Positions 36,659 through 45,486 of a stretch of DNA of 64,000 nt are shown in pieces. The notes below the pieces were generated by a model, which searched no databases, had not been told where the DNA came from, and worked only from the letters and a program-made list of their open reading frames with translations. This DNA is from Streptomyces sp. NBC_01446 (GTDB lineage Bacteria; Actinomycetota; Actinomycetes; Streptomycetales; Streptomycetaceae): assembly GCF_026340095.1 (NCBI RefSeq), contig NZ_JAPEPO010000001.1, positions 2,262,501 through 2,326,500 of the forward strand. The letters are read 5' to 3'. A program made the translations under genes and the position numbers. Each line of letters starts with the position of its first letter. Position 1 is the stretch's first letter.

Positions 36659-37929
36659 GCCCCGCCCGACGCCCTCCGGCCCCGCCTCCGTGCGTCCCGT
36701 ACCGCAACGGCCGCGCCGCCCAGTCCCGCCACGAGTACGGCGGCTCCGACGACCGTGTACGTGGCCAGGCGGGTGTCGCGCTGTTCCGCCGTCTCGCCGA
36801 AGTGGAGTTTCGCCGCCGTAGGAGCCTCCGCGCGGGTGATCCCCTCGTCGGGGGAGGGGGACTCGATCGGGTGATCCGGGTCCTCCGTGACCGCGCGGAC
36901 GGGGTCGACGACGCCCCAGCCGACCAGGCGGTCGTGGCCGGAGGTCGAGCGTTCCGCGGTCTGTTCGATCTGGGCGACGACCTCGGCCGCCGTCCAGTCG
37001 GGGTGCTTCGCCTTGATCAGGGCCGCGACCCCGGCCACGTACGGGGCGGAGAAGCTGGTGCCGTTGTCCGAGCAGTGGCCGGCGCCCGGGACCGTGGAGA
37101 CCATGTCCACGCCCGGCGCCGCCACGCCCACGAACTCTCCCGACTGGGAGAACGAGGCGCGTTCGTTGTTGCGGTCCGAGGCCGCGACCGCCAGGACGCC
37201 GCGGAACGACGCCGGGTACGTCGTCTGGACCTTGCCGTCCAGGCCGTCGTTGCCTGCCGAGGCGACGACCACGATCTTGGCGGCCAGGGCCGAGTTGACC
37301 GCGTTCTCCAGCACCGGAGCGGGCCTGACCGCGTTCGCGGTGTCCTGGGAGATGTTGATCACCTGGGCGCCGGCCGACTTCGCGTACTCGATGGACTTCG
37401 CGAGGGTCTCGGCCGTGCCGTGGCCCTCCGCGTCGTTCTGCTGGATCGGGATGATCGTGGCCTCGGGGGCCAGGCCGACGAAGCCGGTTTTCGAGGCCGG
37501 GCGGGCGGCGATGATGCCCGCGACGCGCGTGCCGTGGCCCACGGTGTCGGTGGTGCCGTTCTCGTTGCCGCGTTTGATCTTGTTGCCGTCGGCGTCCTTG
37601 AGGTTCGGGAGCATCTCGTTCTTGCCGAGCGACTTGTCGACGGCTCGCGTGAGCTGCGGGTTCTTGACGTCGACGCCCGTGTCGATGACGGCGACCTTGA
37701 CTCCCTTGCCCTTGGTCTCGCTCCACAGGTCGTCCAGGAGGACGCGCTGCAGCGACCAGGGACGGCCCTCGTACTTCGGGTTCTTGGGACCGAACGTGCA
37801 CTGTTCGCCGTCGGCCGCCGCGGGGGTCGCCGGAACGAGCGCGGTGGTGGTCACCGTCACGGCCAGCGCCCCGACGAGTGCCGCCCTACGGGTCCACGTC
37901 GCCGCGGACATCCCTGATGCGTACGCCAT
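36655..37929 (-). CDS. mycP: Type VII secretion mycosin (subtilase) 2
   Basis: This second ESX-type S8 protease has 424 residues, with a signal peptide ending near PAAA, Asp in VAVIDTG, His in GHGTRVAG and Ser in GTSFSAPYVAG. There is a C-terminal membrane helix and Arg-rich tail. Compared with mycosin 1 it is linked directly to eccB (15-bp gap), like the core mycosin of mycobacterial ESX loci, so this copy is the better candidate for the structural MycP. An in-frame ATG at codon 7 is a possible alternative start. Confidence 0.93.
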   Translation of the reverse strand: MAYASGMSAATWTRRAALVGALAVTVTTTALVPATPAAADGEQCTFGPKNPKYEGRPWSLQRVLLDDLWSETKGKGVKVAVIDTGVDVKNPQLTRAVDKSLGKNEMLPNLKDADGNKIKRGNENGTTDTVGHGTRVAGIIAARPASKTGFVGLAPEATIIPIQQNDAEGHGTAETLAKSIEYAKSAGAQVINISQDTANAVRPAPVLENAVNSALAAKIVVVASAGNDGLDGKVQTTYPASFRGVLAVAASDRNNERASFSQSGEFVGVAAPGVDMVSTVPGAGHCSDNGTSFSAPYVAGVAALIKAKHPDWTAAEVVAQIEQTAERSTSGHDRLVGWGVVDPVRAVTEDPDHPIESPSPDEGITRAEAPTAAKLHFGETAEQRDTRLATYTVVGAAVLVAGLGGAAVAVRDARRRGRRASGGA

Positions 37930-37944
37930 CGTGACCCCCCGGCC

Positions 37945-39480
37945 CTAGGAGCCCTGCGGCTGGCGGGCCGCCGTCGTGGACAGGCGCGGGCCCGTGGGCA
38001 GGAACTGCGACCAGGCGAGCGGGATCGGCGCCTGGTCCACGTTCTCGTAGCCGAGGCGGGTCACGGCCTGCCCGGCCGCTTCGCGCTGCGCCTTGCGCTC
38101 CTTGGGCGTGGTGCCGATGCCCGAGTCGTCGGCGCCGCTGTCGCTGTTGGACTGCATCGCGTACCGAAGGCCCGTGTCCGTGACGAGGAAGACGGGGCCG
38201 ACCTTGGTCTCGGTGCCCGTGAACTGGCGGTAGAGCTGGCCCGATCCGGCGGTGACGTAGGCGCTGGAGGAGCCGACGGGTAGGGGGGCGGGGAAGTTCT
38301 TGCCGGCCCAGGTGCTGAGGGTGGTGCGGCCGTTGTCGCTGTTGACCTTGTTCAGGACGTTGCACACGGTGTTCCGGCTGCCGGCCGCGGTGGAGGCCTC
38401 GTTGACCGTCTTCGGCGTGTACGTCGGCCAGTTCGCGGGTCCGAAGCTCTGGCTGGCGACCACGGCGCCGGGGCTCACCTTGGTCGCTTCGCCGGCCTGC
38501 CCCAGACCCACCAGATCAGGGCTGCCCAGGAGCAGGTGCGCGGTGAAGTCACTGACAGGGGCGACCTTGCCCGGCAGGACGACGTAATACTGGTCCGGCG
38601 TCTTGAGGACCATGCCGACCCGGTTCGCGGAGTCGTCGAGCGTGCTGTTCGCGTTGGCGGAGTCACCGGGGTGGCCCTCCAGCGTCGGGAAGGTGATCGG
38701 CATGCCCTTGTGGAGGGTGTCGAGCCAGTCCCTGGAGACGCGCTGCGGCTCCTGGTTCCCGGCGGCGATGTCGAGGGCGGTCAGGAGTTTCTGCTGGTTT
38801 TCCTTCGTGGTCTGCTTGGCGATGCGGTAGGCCGTGCCGCTCGCGTCGACGACGTACTCCGTCTTGGCCGTGTCCGGACCGACGACGTACATCAGGTCAC
38901 CGCCGCGCAGCTTGTCGCGGCCCTCGGTCTTCGCCAGGTCGCGCTTCGCGAGGACGAACGCCGCCTTCTGGATGGCTCGGCCGCCCGCGCCCGGACGCTC
39001 GCAGACTGCCCAGCGCTTGGCGGATCCGGCTTCGGAGGCCGCCGGGAGGCGGTCGGGGGCGTACGGGATGCCGATCGTGACGCCGTGCGGGATCTTGCCG
39101 CTGTCGAGCACGTCCTCGGACACCGTCACCGGGGGGTTGTCGCTCGGGTCCACTAGGAGCTTGGCAGACGCCATGTTGAGGACGGGGTGGAGCTGGACCT
39201 TGCCCTTGGTCTTCAGGACCACGTACCGCGTCGTCGACTTGCTCGCGACGATCACGTTCTTGTGGAGATCGTCCCAGTTGGGCGGCGCCGTCGGCTTGAA
39301 CATCCCCCACGCCCCGAAGACCGCGAGGACGACGATGCCGACGATGACGCCCGGCAGCACCGCACGCAGCGGTTTCGGGGCCCCCTCCTCCGAACCGGAG
39401 GGTGAGGGCTGGAGGAAGGACGCGAGCGTACGACGCTTCGCGAAGGTGTAGGCGTTGAGTTCGTCCCGCCGTGATGCCAT
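37945..39480 (-). CDS. eccB: Type VII secretion protein EccB
   Basis: EccB is the bitopic ESX core protein with a large outer domain. The 511 residues begin ASRRDELNAYTFAKRRT, a family hallmark. One membrane segment follows (about 47-68), then the extracytoplasmic repeat domain (YVVLKTKGKVQLHPVLN, KIPHGVTIGIPYAP) with paired Cys. I use ATG 39480, with GGGGAGAAG about 8 bp upstream, rather than a longer reading. It is divergent from eccE over 179 bp and followed by mycosin 2. Confidence 0.95.
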   Translation of the reverse strand: MASRRDELNAYTFAKRRTLASFLQPSPSGSEEGAPKPLRAVLPGVIVGIVVLAVFGAWGMFKPTAPPNWDDLHKNVIVASKSTTRYVVLKTKGKVQLHPVLNMASAKLLVDPSDNPPVTVSEDVLDSGKIPHGVTIGIPYAPDRLPAASEAGSAKRWAVCERPGAGGRAIQKAAFVLAKRDLAKTEGRDKLRGGDLMYVVGPDTAKTEYVVDASGTAYRIAKQTTKENQQKLLTALDIAAGNQEPQRVSRDWLDTLHKGMPITFPTLEGHPGDSANANSTLDDSANRVGMVLKTPDQYYVVLPGKVAPVSDFTAHLLLGSPDLVGLGQAGEATKVSPGAVVASQSFGPANWPTYTPKTVNEASTAAGSRNTVCNVLNKVNSDNGRTTLSTWAGKNFPAPLPVGSSSAYVTAGSGQLYRQFTGTETKVGPVFLVTDTGLRYAMQSNSDSGADDSGIGTTPKERKAQREAAGQAVTRLGYENVDQAPIPLAWSQFLPTGPRLSTTAARQPQGS

Positions 39481-39659
39481 CTGTGACCGCTTCTCCCCGT
39501 GCAGCACTCGGGGGTACCTGCGTCCCCCGCCCTCCGTTGTCAGACCCGGCCCCTACTATGCCTGTTGCGTGGTTGTGCGTGTGGGACGGGTAGGGTGCTG
39601 GGGCCTTCAAAGACCCTGTGCGTCAGGGATTTTCGGGAGAGTTCGGGGGATTTGGAGTG

Positions 39660-41024
39660 ATGGCTTCCGCAACGCGGACCCGGTCGCGGTCGCAATCCCG
39701 GTCGCGGCGGCGGGATGCCGGGCCGGGGCCTGGAGACGGTGCACCGGCGGCCCGGTCCGGAGGTCCTGCCGGCGCTCCGGCGGCGCCCGCCGTTCCGGTC
39801 TCGCCTCATCTGAAGTCGCGTTCCGGACGGGCCGGGTCGTTCCGGCTCCAGCAGATGGTGATGATCGAGGTCGCCGCCGCGCTGGTCGTCGGCGCCGCGG
39901 TCGTCGACAAGTTGGCAATGGTGCCCGCGGGCGTAGTCGCCGTGATCCTCGTCCTGTTCGCCCTCGTACGCCGCAGGGGACGGTCGCTGCCGGAGTGGCT
40001 CGGCACCGTCCTGGCGCTGCGCGCGCGCAAGCGCCGTGCGGCGAGCACACCGGTCCCGCCCGGCACGGAGCCGGGCCTCGCTCCCGCCGTCGAGTGCGAC
40101 CCCTCGCTGCGGACGTACAGCTACAGCCGCGGCGACGACCGCGACCAGCGGCCCATCGGCATGGTCGGCGACGGCGGCTTCCTGACCGCCGTGCTGCAGG
40201 TCGAATCGGACGCCACCGCCCTGCGGGCCGAGCGCTCCCGACGGCCGCTGCCGATAGGGATCGTGCGGGACGCCCTCGATGTCGACGGCATCCAGCTCGA
40301 ATCGGCGCAGATCGTGCTGCACACGCAGCCCGCGCCCGCGCTGCACCTGCCGCAGCAGTCGGTGGCGGTGAGCAACTACGCGCCGCTGCAGGCCCAGACC
40401 GGCTCCCCCGCCGTCCGCATCACATGGATCGCCCTGAAGCTCGACCCTGAGCTGTGCCCGGAGGCCGTGGCCGCGCGCGGTGGCGGCACCGCGGGAGCGC
40501 AGAAGTGCGTGGCCCGCGCGGCCCAGCATCTGGCGAGCCGGCTGACCGGCGCGGGCTTCCGCGCCAGCGTGCTGACGGAGGAGGAGCTCACGGCCGCCGT
40601 CGCCACGTCGGCGTGCGCCAACCCCATGGTGACGGCGCAGGCCGGGCGGAGCGAGCTGCCGCAGCGCAGGACCGAGGAGTCCGGCCGCAGCTGGCGCTGC
40701 GACAACCGCAGACACACCACGTACTGGGTGCGGCGCTGGCCGCAACTCGGCGGATCCGGGCCCGCCCTGCACCAGTTGGTCGCACTCTTGACCACGGTGC
40801 CCGCGCTGGCCACGACGTTCAGCCTGACGCTGGCCCGCGGTGACCAGCGGGACATCCAGCTCTGCGGGCACATGCGGATCACGGGACGCAGCGAGAGCGA
40901 GCTGACCACGGCCCGGCGGTCCCTGGAGACCGCCGCCCGGCAGGCCAAGACGGGCCTCGTCCGGCTCGACCGCGAACAACTGCCCGGAGTTCTCGCCACG
41001 TTGCCCCTCGGAGGTGCGCGCTGA
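39660..41024 (+). CDS. eccE: Type VII secretion protein EccE
   Basis: EccE is the peripheral ESX membrane component. The 454-residue product has an Arg/Ser- and Pro-rich cytosolic start. Two close membrane segments follow (about 67-84 and 90-106), then a cytosolic domain beginning RRRGRSLPEWLGT, typical of EccE. The CDNRRHTTYWVRRWP stretch in the second half is also family-like. GGGGGA and GGAG precede the ATG; a GTG directly before it is in frame. Its stop overlaps the next gene (TGATG). With eccB, C, D and mycP it completes the core translocon; no eccA is present. Confidence 0.93.
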   Translation: MASATRTRSRSQSRSRRRDAGPGPGDGAPAARSGGPAGAPAAPAVPVSPHLKSRSGRAGSFRLQQMVMIEVAAALVVGAAVVDKLAMVPAGVVAVILVLFALVRRRGRSLPEWLGTVLALRARKRRAASTPVPPGTEPGLAPAVECDPSLRTYSYSRGDDRDQRPIGMVGDGGFLTAVLQVESDATALRAERSRRPLPIGIVRDALDVDGIQLESAQIVLHTQPAPALHLPQQSVAVSNYAPLQAQTGSPAVRITWIALKLDPELCPEAVAARGGGTAGAQKCVARAAQHLASRLTGAGFRASVLTEEELTAAVATSACANPMVTAQAGRSELPQRRTEESGRSWRCDNRRHTTYWVRRWPQLGGSGPALHQLVALLTTVPALATTFSLTLARGDQRDIQLCGHMRITGRSESELTTARRSLETAARQAKTGLVRLDREQLPGVLATLPLGGAR

Positions 41025-41842
41025 TGGCCATGACGTCATCTCCCCCGGCCGGGGCAGGATCCTGGGACGGAAACTCGTGGAACGGCAATGGGAACGGAAA
41101 CGGCCATGCGGGCGCGGCTCCCGCGCCCGCCGCCGGTGACCGGCCCCGTACCGGGTTCGGACTCTTCGGGCCGCGGCACCAGCGCCACACCCTCTCCGTA
41201 GAGCAGTTGGACTCGCTCGCGCTGCCCATCGGGGACGACGGTGTCGTCGTCGGCGTCGATGCCGACGGCCAGCCCGCCGTGCTCGGGGTGAACCGGCCGA
41301 CGCCCTACGACATGGTGCTCATCGGCGGCCTGTGGACGGCTCAGGTGCTCGCGCTGCGGGCCGCTGCGACGGGCGCGCGGGTCGCGGTGGAGACCGGGCG
41401 GGCACAGGCCTGGGCGCAGTTGGTACAGGCGGTCGGTGGCGGCCAGTCCGGGATGACGGTGCACGACGTCGGGCGGGTGCCGCCGCAGGGCGCGTCCGCC
41501 GGTGGCCCGGTGCTCGTGGTGCGGGACTGCGGGATGCGGCCGCCACGCGGGCGGGTGGCCTCCGCGCCGTGGCAGTCCGTTCTGACGCTGCTGCCCTATC
41601 TGAGCCCGGTGGCGCCCCGGTTGATGCGCCAGGCGCGGCTCGTCGGCGTCCAGCGGGTTTCGCCGGACGAGGCGGCGGAGATCGGCCGTGTCATCGGACT
41701 GCCGCGCGGCGAGTGGGAGTCCCTGCCGACGCTCGCGGACGGCGTCACCCTGTGGTGCACCGACCGCGACCGGCAGTACGTGATGACCCGGGCGACGGAC
41801 GCCGAGACCGGATTGTTGGGTAACGCACGCCGGATGGACTGA
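41024..41842 (+). CDS. ESX-associated cytosolic protein, 272 aa
   Basis: There is a low-complexity Asn/Gly N-terminus (NGNGNGNGHAG), then a folded region with GVDADGQPAVLGVNRPTPYD and alternating hydrophobic strands. No membrane segment or signal peptide is evident. It is translationally coupled to eccE (TGATG). I do not recognise a named domain. Some regions (LIGGLWTAQVLALRAAATGA, then a nucleotide-fold-like alternation) hint at a degenerate nucleotide-binding fold, but this is weak. Position implies a role with EccE. Confidence 0.75.
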   Translation: MAMTSSPPAGAGSWDGNSWNGNGNGNGHAGAAPAPAAGDRPRTGFGLFGPRHQRHTLSVEQLDSLALPIGDDGVVVGVDADGQPAVLGVNRPTPYDMVLIGGLWTAQVLALRAAATGARVAVETGRAQAWAQLVQAVGGGQSGMTVHDVGRVPPQGASAGGPVLVVRDCGMRPPRGRVASAPWQSVLTLLPYLSPVAPRLMRQARLVGVQRVSPDEAAEIGRVIGLPRGEWESLPTLADGVTLWCTDRDRQYVMTRATDAETGLLGNARRMD

Positions 41843-42179
41843 GACCGGCCTTGAGTCCGCCGCGGAGCGTTCCAGCGATCGAACTCGGTCCTCTTTGCGG
41901 CTTATTCGGGCAGTTTGCGCGTGACGGACTGAGGGGTGTTCGTCACTTCCGTATCGCTTGGACATCACTTGTTGGCCGGGTGTGACCTCCCGGACGGCGT
42001 CGGCGGGACGGACGGGCCTGCCGTGCTCGTGGTTTTGGTGATTAGGCTGGGACAAGGACGCGCGCGAGAACCCACCGACGGCTCGTACGCGTCCCAGGGG
42101 AAGAGCGCGGCGGATCGGACGACAGGAACGGTCGCCCCCCACCACGGCACGAGGGTGCTCGACCACACCAGGAGGCATT
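41843..42179 (+). promoter_or_regulatory. Intergenic region upstream of the EspI-like gene
   Basis: I see no gene in these 337 bp. TAGGCT at 42043-42048 is a possible -10 element without a clear -35. An AGGAGG (42169-42174) is the ribosome binding site of the next gene. No strong hairpin was found. Confidence 0.4.
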
Positions 42180-45155
42180 GTGAACAGCGATCGGGACGAG
42201 ATCCGCGGGGGCTGGGACACACCCGTCGATGATCACTCCGACGCGGAGTCCGCCACTGAGACGACGGGCGAGTTCACCATCGACTACGCCCCACCGGCCT
42301 GGTACACGCAGAACGCGTCGTCCGGCACGGGCGAGACCCCCTCGGCCACACCGGCCACGCCTCCGCCGCCGGCGCCTCCGGTCCCTGCGCCCGCGCCCTC
42401 GCCCGCTCCCGTGACGCCCCCGGCGCCGCCCGCCCCCTACACGCCGTACACGCCGTACACGCCCGCCGCTTCGGCCCCCGAGCCGGACGCGGGTTCCGGG
42501 AACGGGGACCTGGAGAGCGGCGCGACGATGCGGTTCTCCGCGGCCGCGCTGAAGCGGGAGTTCGCCGAGCTGGCCGCGCAGGGCGAGCAGAAGGCCGAGC
42601 CGACGGCCGAGGAGCAGGGCGGGGACGCCGCGTCCGACAGCTCCGACTCGGGTGACTCAGGTGACTTCGCTGTGGTCGCCGCAGCGAGGTCCGCCGGGGG
42701 CGACGAGGGTGCGAGCGCCTCCGCGGACTCCGCGGAAGACGGAGACACCGACACCACTCAGGCCGCGTCCGACAGCACCGACTCCGAGACCGCCTCTGAC
42801 GGCGCGTCCCAGTCGCAGGGCTCGGAGGGCTCGGACGACAGCGGCTCCGACGCCGCCGAAGCCGCTACCACGGAGGCATCGGCCGACGCGGGCGCTGACA
42901 CCGGTACCCCCGCCGACACCAACACGCCCGCAACCCCGGACGCACAGGACGCCCCCGCTGCCTGGGCCCCGCCGCCCGTGCCGCAGGACGGTATCCCGCC
43001 GCTCCCCCCGGCGTTCCAGCCCGCCGCCCCCACGTCCGCCCCGCAGTGGCCCGCGCAGCAGCAGCCGCAGCCCGGCGCGCCGGTTCCGGCCCAGGCCGCG
43101 CCGCCGGCCTGGCCCACGCAGAACACCCCGCCCGCGCCGCAGGGTGGTTACGGCTTCCCGCAGCAGTCGGCCCCCGGCGACCCGCAGCAGCCCGCACCTC
43201 CGGCACCGCCGCAGCAGCAGGGCTACGGTTTCCCGCAACCGACGCCGCCCGCACCCGCCGCACCGAACCAGCCCGCCCCGCAAGGCGGTTACGGGTTCCC
43301 GCAACAGCCCCACCCGGGCACACCCAACCAGCCTGCCCCGGAGGGCGGTTACGGCTTCCCGCAACAGCCCCAGCCCGGCACACCCAACCCGCCCGCCCCG
43401 CAAGGCGGTTACGGGTTCCCGCAGCAGCAGCCCCAGCCCGGCACGGGCTACGGGTTCCCGCAGCCGCAGCCCGGAGCCCCCGCTCAGGGACACCCGGCCG
43501 GGCCCAACACCCCGGTCCCGCCCGCCCCGCACCTCCCGGCGCAGCAGAACCCCCAGCAGCCGCCGGCACCGCGCACACAGCAGCCCGGCCCCCAGCCCCC
43601 GGTCGCACAGCAGCCGCAGCCGCACCAGCAGCCGCCCGCGCCGCAGGCCCCGGCCCCCCACCCCGGCCAGCCCGATCAGCAGGTCCAGGGTCAGCCCGGC
43701 CAGTTCCAGGGCCAGCCCGGTCAGCCCTTCCCCGGACAGGTGCCCCCTGCCGACCCGCGTGCAGGCGGCGCCTGGCCGCAGCCCATTCAGCACGACCAGC
43801 GCACGCCCACGAACGTCGGCGGCGCGCCGCTCGGCTACACGGCGGCCGTGGAGCTGTCGGCCGACCGGCTGCTCAACAACAAGAAGCAGAAGGCGAAGAG
43901 CACCCGCCCCGGCGGCGGCAACTCGCGCTTCAAACTCGGCGGCAAGAAGGAGGAGGTCGAGCGGCAGCGGAAGCTGGACCTGATCCGCACGCCGGTCCTG
44001 TCCTGCTACCGGATCGCCGTCATCAGCCTCAAGGGCGGCGTGGGCAAGACGACCACGACGACGGCGCTCGGTTCGACGCTCGCCACGGAGCGCCAGGACA
44101 AGATCCTCGCGATCGATGCCAACCCAGACGCCGGCACGCTCGGCCGCCGCGTGCGCCGTGAGACCGGGGCGACCATCCGAGACCTGGTGCAGGCGATCCC
44201 GCACCTCAACTCGTACATGGACATCCGGCGGTTCACCTCGCAGGCGCCCTCCGGCCTGGAGATCATCGCGAACGACGTGGACCCGGCGGTCTCGACGACG
44301 TTCAACGACACGGACTACCGCAGTGCGATCGACGTGCTCGGCAAGCAGTACCCGATCATCCTGACCGACTCCGGCACCGGTCTGCTGTACTCCGCCATGC
44401 GCGGAGTCCTCGACCTCGCCGACCAGTTGATCATCATCTCGACGCCGTCCGTGGACGGCGCGAGCAGCGCAAGCACGACGCTCGACTGGCTGTCGGCGCA
44501 CGGGTACGCGGACCTGGTGTCGCGTTCCATCACGGTCATCTCCGGGGTCCGCGAGACCGGCAAGATGATCAAGGTCGACGACATCGTGTCGCACTTCGAG
44601 ACGCGGTGCCGCGGCGTCGTGGTGGTGCCGTTCGACGAGCACCTCGCGGCCGGCGCCGAGGTGGACCTCGACATGATGCGGCCCAAGGTGCGCGAGGCGT
44701 ACTTCAACCTCTCGGCGATGGTCGCGGAAGACTTCCCGCGGGCCCAGCAGCAGCAGGGCCTGTGGACGTCGGACGGCAACCCGCCGCCCACCATGGCTCC
44801 GCCGGTGCCGGGTCACCAGCAGCAGCCGTACCCCGCGCACCAGCCCTACCCGGGCCAGCCGTATCCGGGGCAGCCGGGCGCGCCCCAGCCGCCCGCGCCG
44901 GGTCAACAGCCCGCACCGGGGCAGCAGTTCCCGGGTCAGCCCTACCCCGGCCAGCCGTATCCGCAGCAGCCCGGCCAGGCCCAGGCCGGCGCCCCCGGCC
45001 AGCCCCAGCAGCCCCCACAGCCGGGTCAGCCGAGCCAGCCCGGCCCCCCGCAGATGTGGCAGCAGCAGCCCCCCGCTCCGGGCCAGCCCGCGCCCGGTCA
45101 GCCCGGCCAGCCTCTCCCCCCGTACACAGCACAGCCCCAGCCGCCTCAGCAGTAA
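42180..45155 (+). CDS. EspI-like proline-rich MinD/ParA-family ATPase
   Basis: The 991-residue protein has about 560 residues of acidic then Pro/Gln/Ala-rich sequence, including six [12 protein letters not shown] repeats. A MinD-like ATPase domain follows, with the deviant Walker A KGGVGKTT (about 618-625), IDANPDAG and DSGTG motifs. A second Pro/Gln/Gly-rich tail ([11 protein letters not shown]) ends the protein. This layout matches mycobacterial EspI, which modulates ESX-1 activity. It may position or regulate the secretion complex in hyphae. AGGAGG lies 5 bp before the GTG. A strong terminator follows and ends the secretion locus. Confidence 0.88.
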   Translation: MNSDRDEIRGGWDTPVDDHSDAESATETTGEFTIDYAPPAWYTQNASSGTGETPSATPATPPPPAPPVPAPAPSPAPVTPPAPPAPYTPYTPYTPAASAPEPDAGSGNGDLESGATMRFSAAALKREFAELAAQGEQKAEPTAEEQGGDAASDSSDSGDSGDFAVVAAARSAGGDEGASASADSAEDGDTDTTQAASDSTDSETASDGASQSQGSEGSDDSGSDAAEAATTEASADAGADTGTPADTNTPATPDAQDAPAAWAPPPVPQDGIPPLPPAFQPAAPTSAPQWPAQQQPQPGAPVPAQAAPPAWPTQNTPPAPQGGYGFPQQSAPGDPQQPAPPAPPQQQGYGFPQPTPPAPAAPNQPAPQGGYGFPQQPHPGTPNQPAPEGGYGFPQQPQPGTPNPPAPQGGYGFPQQQPQPGTGYGFPQPQPGAPAQGHPAGPNTPVPPAPHLPAQQNPQQPPAPRTQQPGPQPPVAQQPQPHQQPPAPQAPAPHPGQPDQQVQGQPGQFQGQPGQPFPGQVPPADPRAGGAWPQPIQHDQRTPTNVGGAPLGYTAAVELSADRLLNNKKQKAKSTRPGGGNSRFKLGGKKEEVERQRKLDLIRTPVLSCYRIAVISLKGGVGKTTTTTALGSTLATERQDKILAIDANPDAGTLGRRVRRETGATIRDLVQAIPHLNSYMDIRRFTSQAPSGLEIIANDVDPAVSTTFNDTDYRSAIDVLGKQYPIILTDSGTGLLYSAMRGVLDLADQLIIISTPSVDGASSASTTLDWLSAHGYADLVSRSITVISGVRETGKMIKVDDIVSHFETRCRGVVVVPFDEHLAAGAEVDLDMMRPKVREAYFNLSAMVAEDFPRAQQQQGLWTSDGNPPPTMAPPVPGHQQQPYPAHQPYPGQPYPGQPGAPQPPAPGQQPAPGQQFPGQPYPGQPYPQQPGQAQAGAPGQPQQPPQPGQPSQPGPPQMWQQQPPAPGQPAPGQPGQPLPPYTAQPQPPQQ
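43140..43470 (+). repeat. Coding repeats for GGYGFPQQ motifs
   Basis: Six imperfect copies of a roughly 24-bp core (ggyggttacgg-ttcccgcarcag) recur every 40-80 bp, encoding GGYGFPQQ with Pro/Ala spacers. They lie inside the EspI-like gene. Length variation between strains would be expected in such repeats. Confidence 0.8.
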
Positions 45156-45188
45156 CAACGCTGATATCCCGGCCCCCTGGGTCACTCG

Positions 45189-45222
45189 AAAGGCCCGCAC
45201 CAACACCACGGTGCGGGCCTTT
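45189..45222 (+). terminator. Strong intrinsic terminator after the EspI-like gene
   Basis: A perfect 13-bp stem (aaaggcccgcacc / ggtgcgggccttt) with an 8-nt loop runs into a T-run (tttt). It lies 34 bp after the stop and separates the secretion locus from the transporter operon. Confidence 0.92.
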
Positions 45223-45486
45223 TCCGTGCCTGCCGAAACTCCGTCAAACAGCCACCAGGCACCCATTGTTCAGCGCAACGGGCATCACGCCCTGGCCTGC
45301 AAAGCGTCAGAGGTCTCGACCAATGTGCGTGAAATGCAGGTCAACTCGTTATTTCCGCAGGCCACATGGGGTTCATGTGCCGTTGACGTGCGCAGACTGC
45401 CGCTGATAGACACACACATCAACCAGCTGGCGTCCCATGATCAACCTGCCACTCCTGCGCGAGCAACGACGCGAGGTCACCGACCC
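45223..45486 (+). promoter_or_regulatory. Leader region of the peptide transporter operon
   Basis: These 264 bp upstream of the binding-protein gene are less GC-rich than the genes around them and contain no convincing coding frame. A promoter is expected here, but I cannot point to a clear -10/-35 pair. No riboswitch fold or long palindrome was seen. Confidence 0.4.

Noticed and set aside
36056..37801. One long minus-strand frame that appears to fuse the 36056 membrane gene to an upstream sequence
   Set aside because: The upstream part is the wrong frame of mycosin 2 and is Arg/Gly-rich. The true membrane gene starts at the ATGA overlap at 36658.
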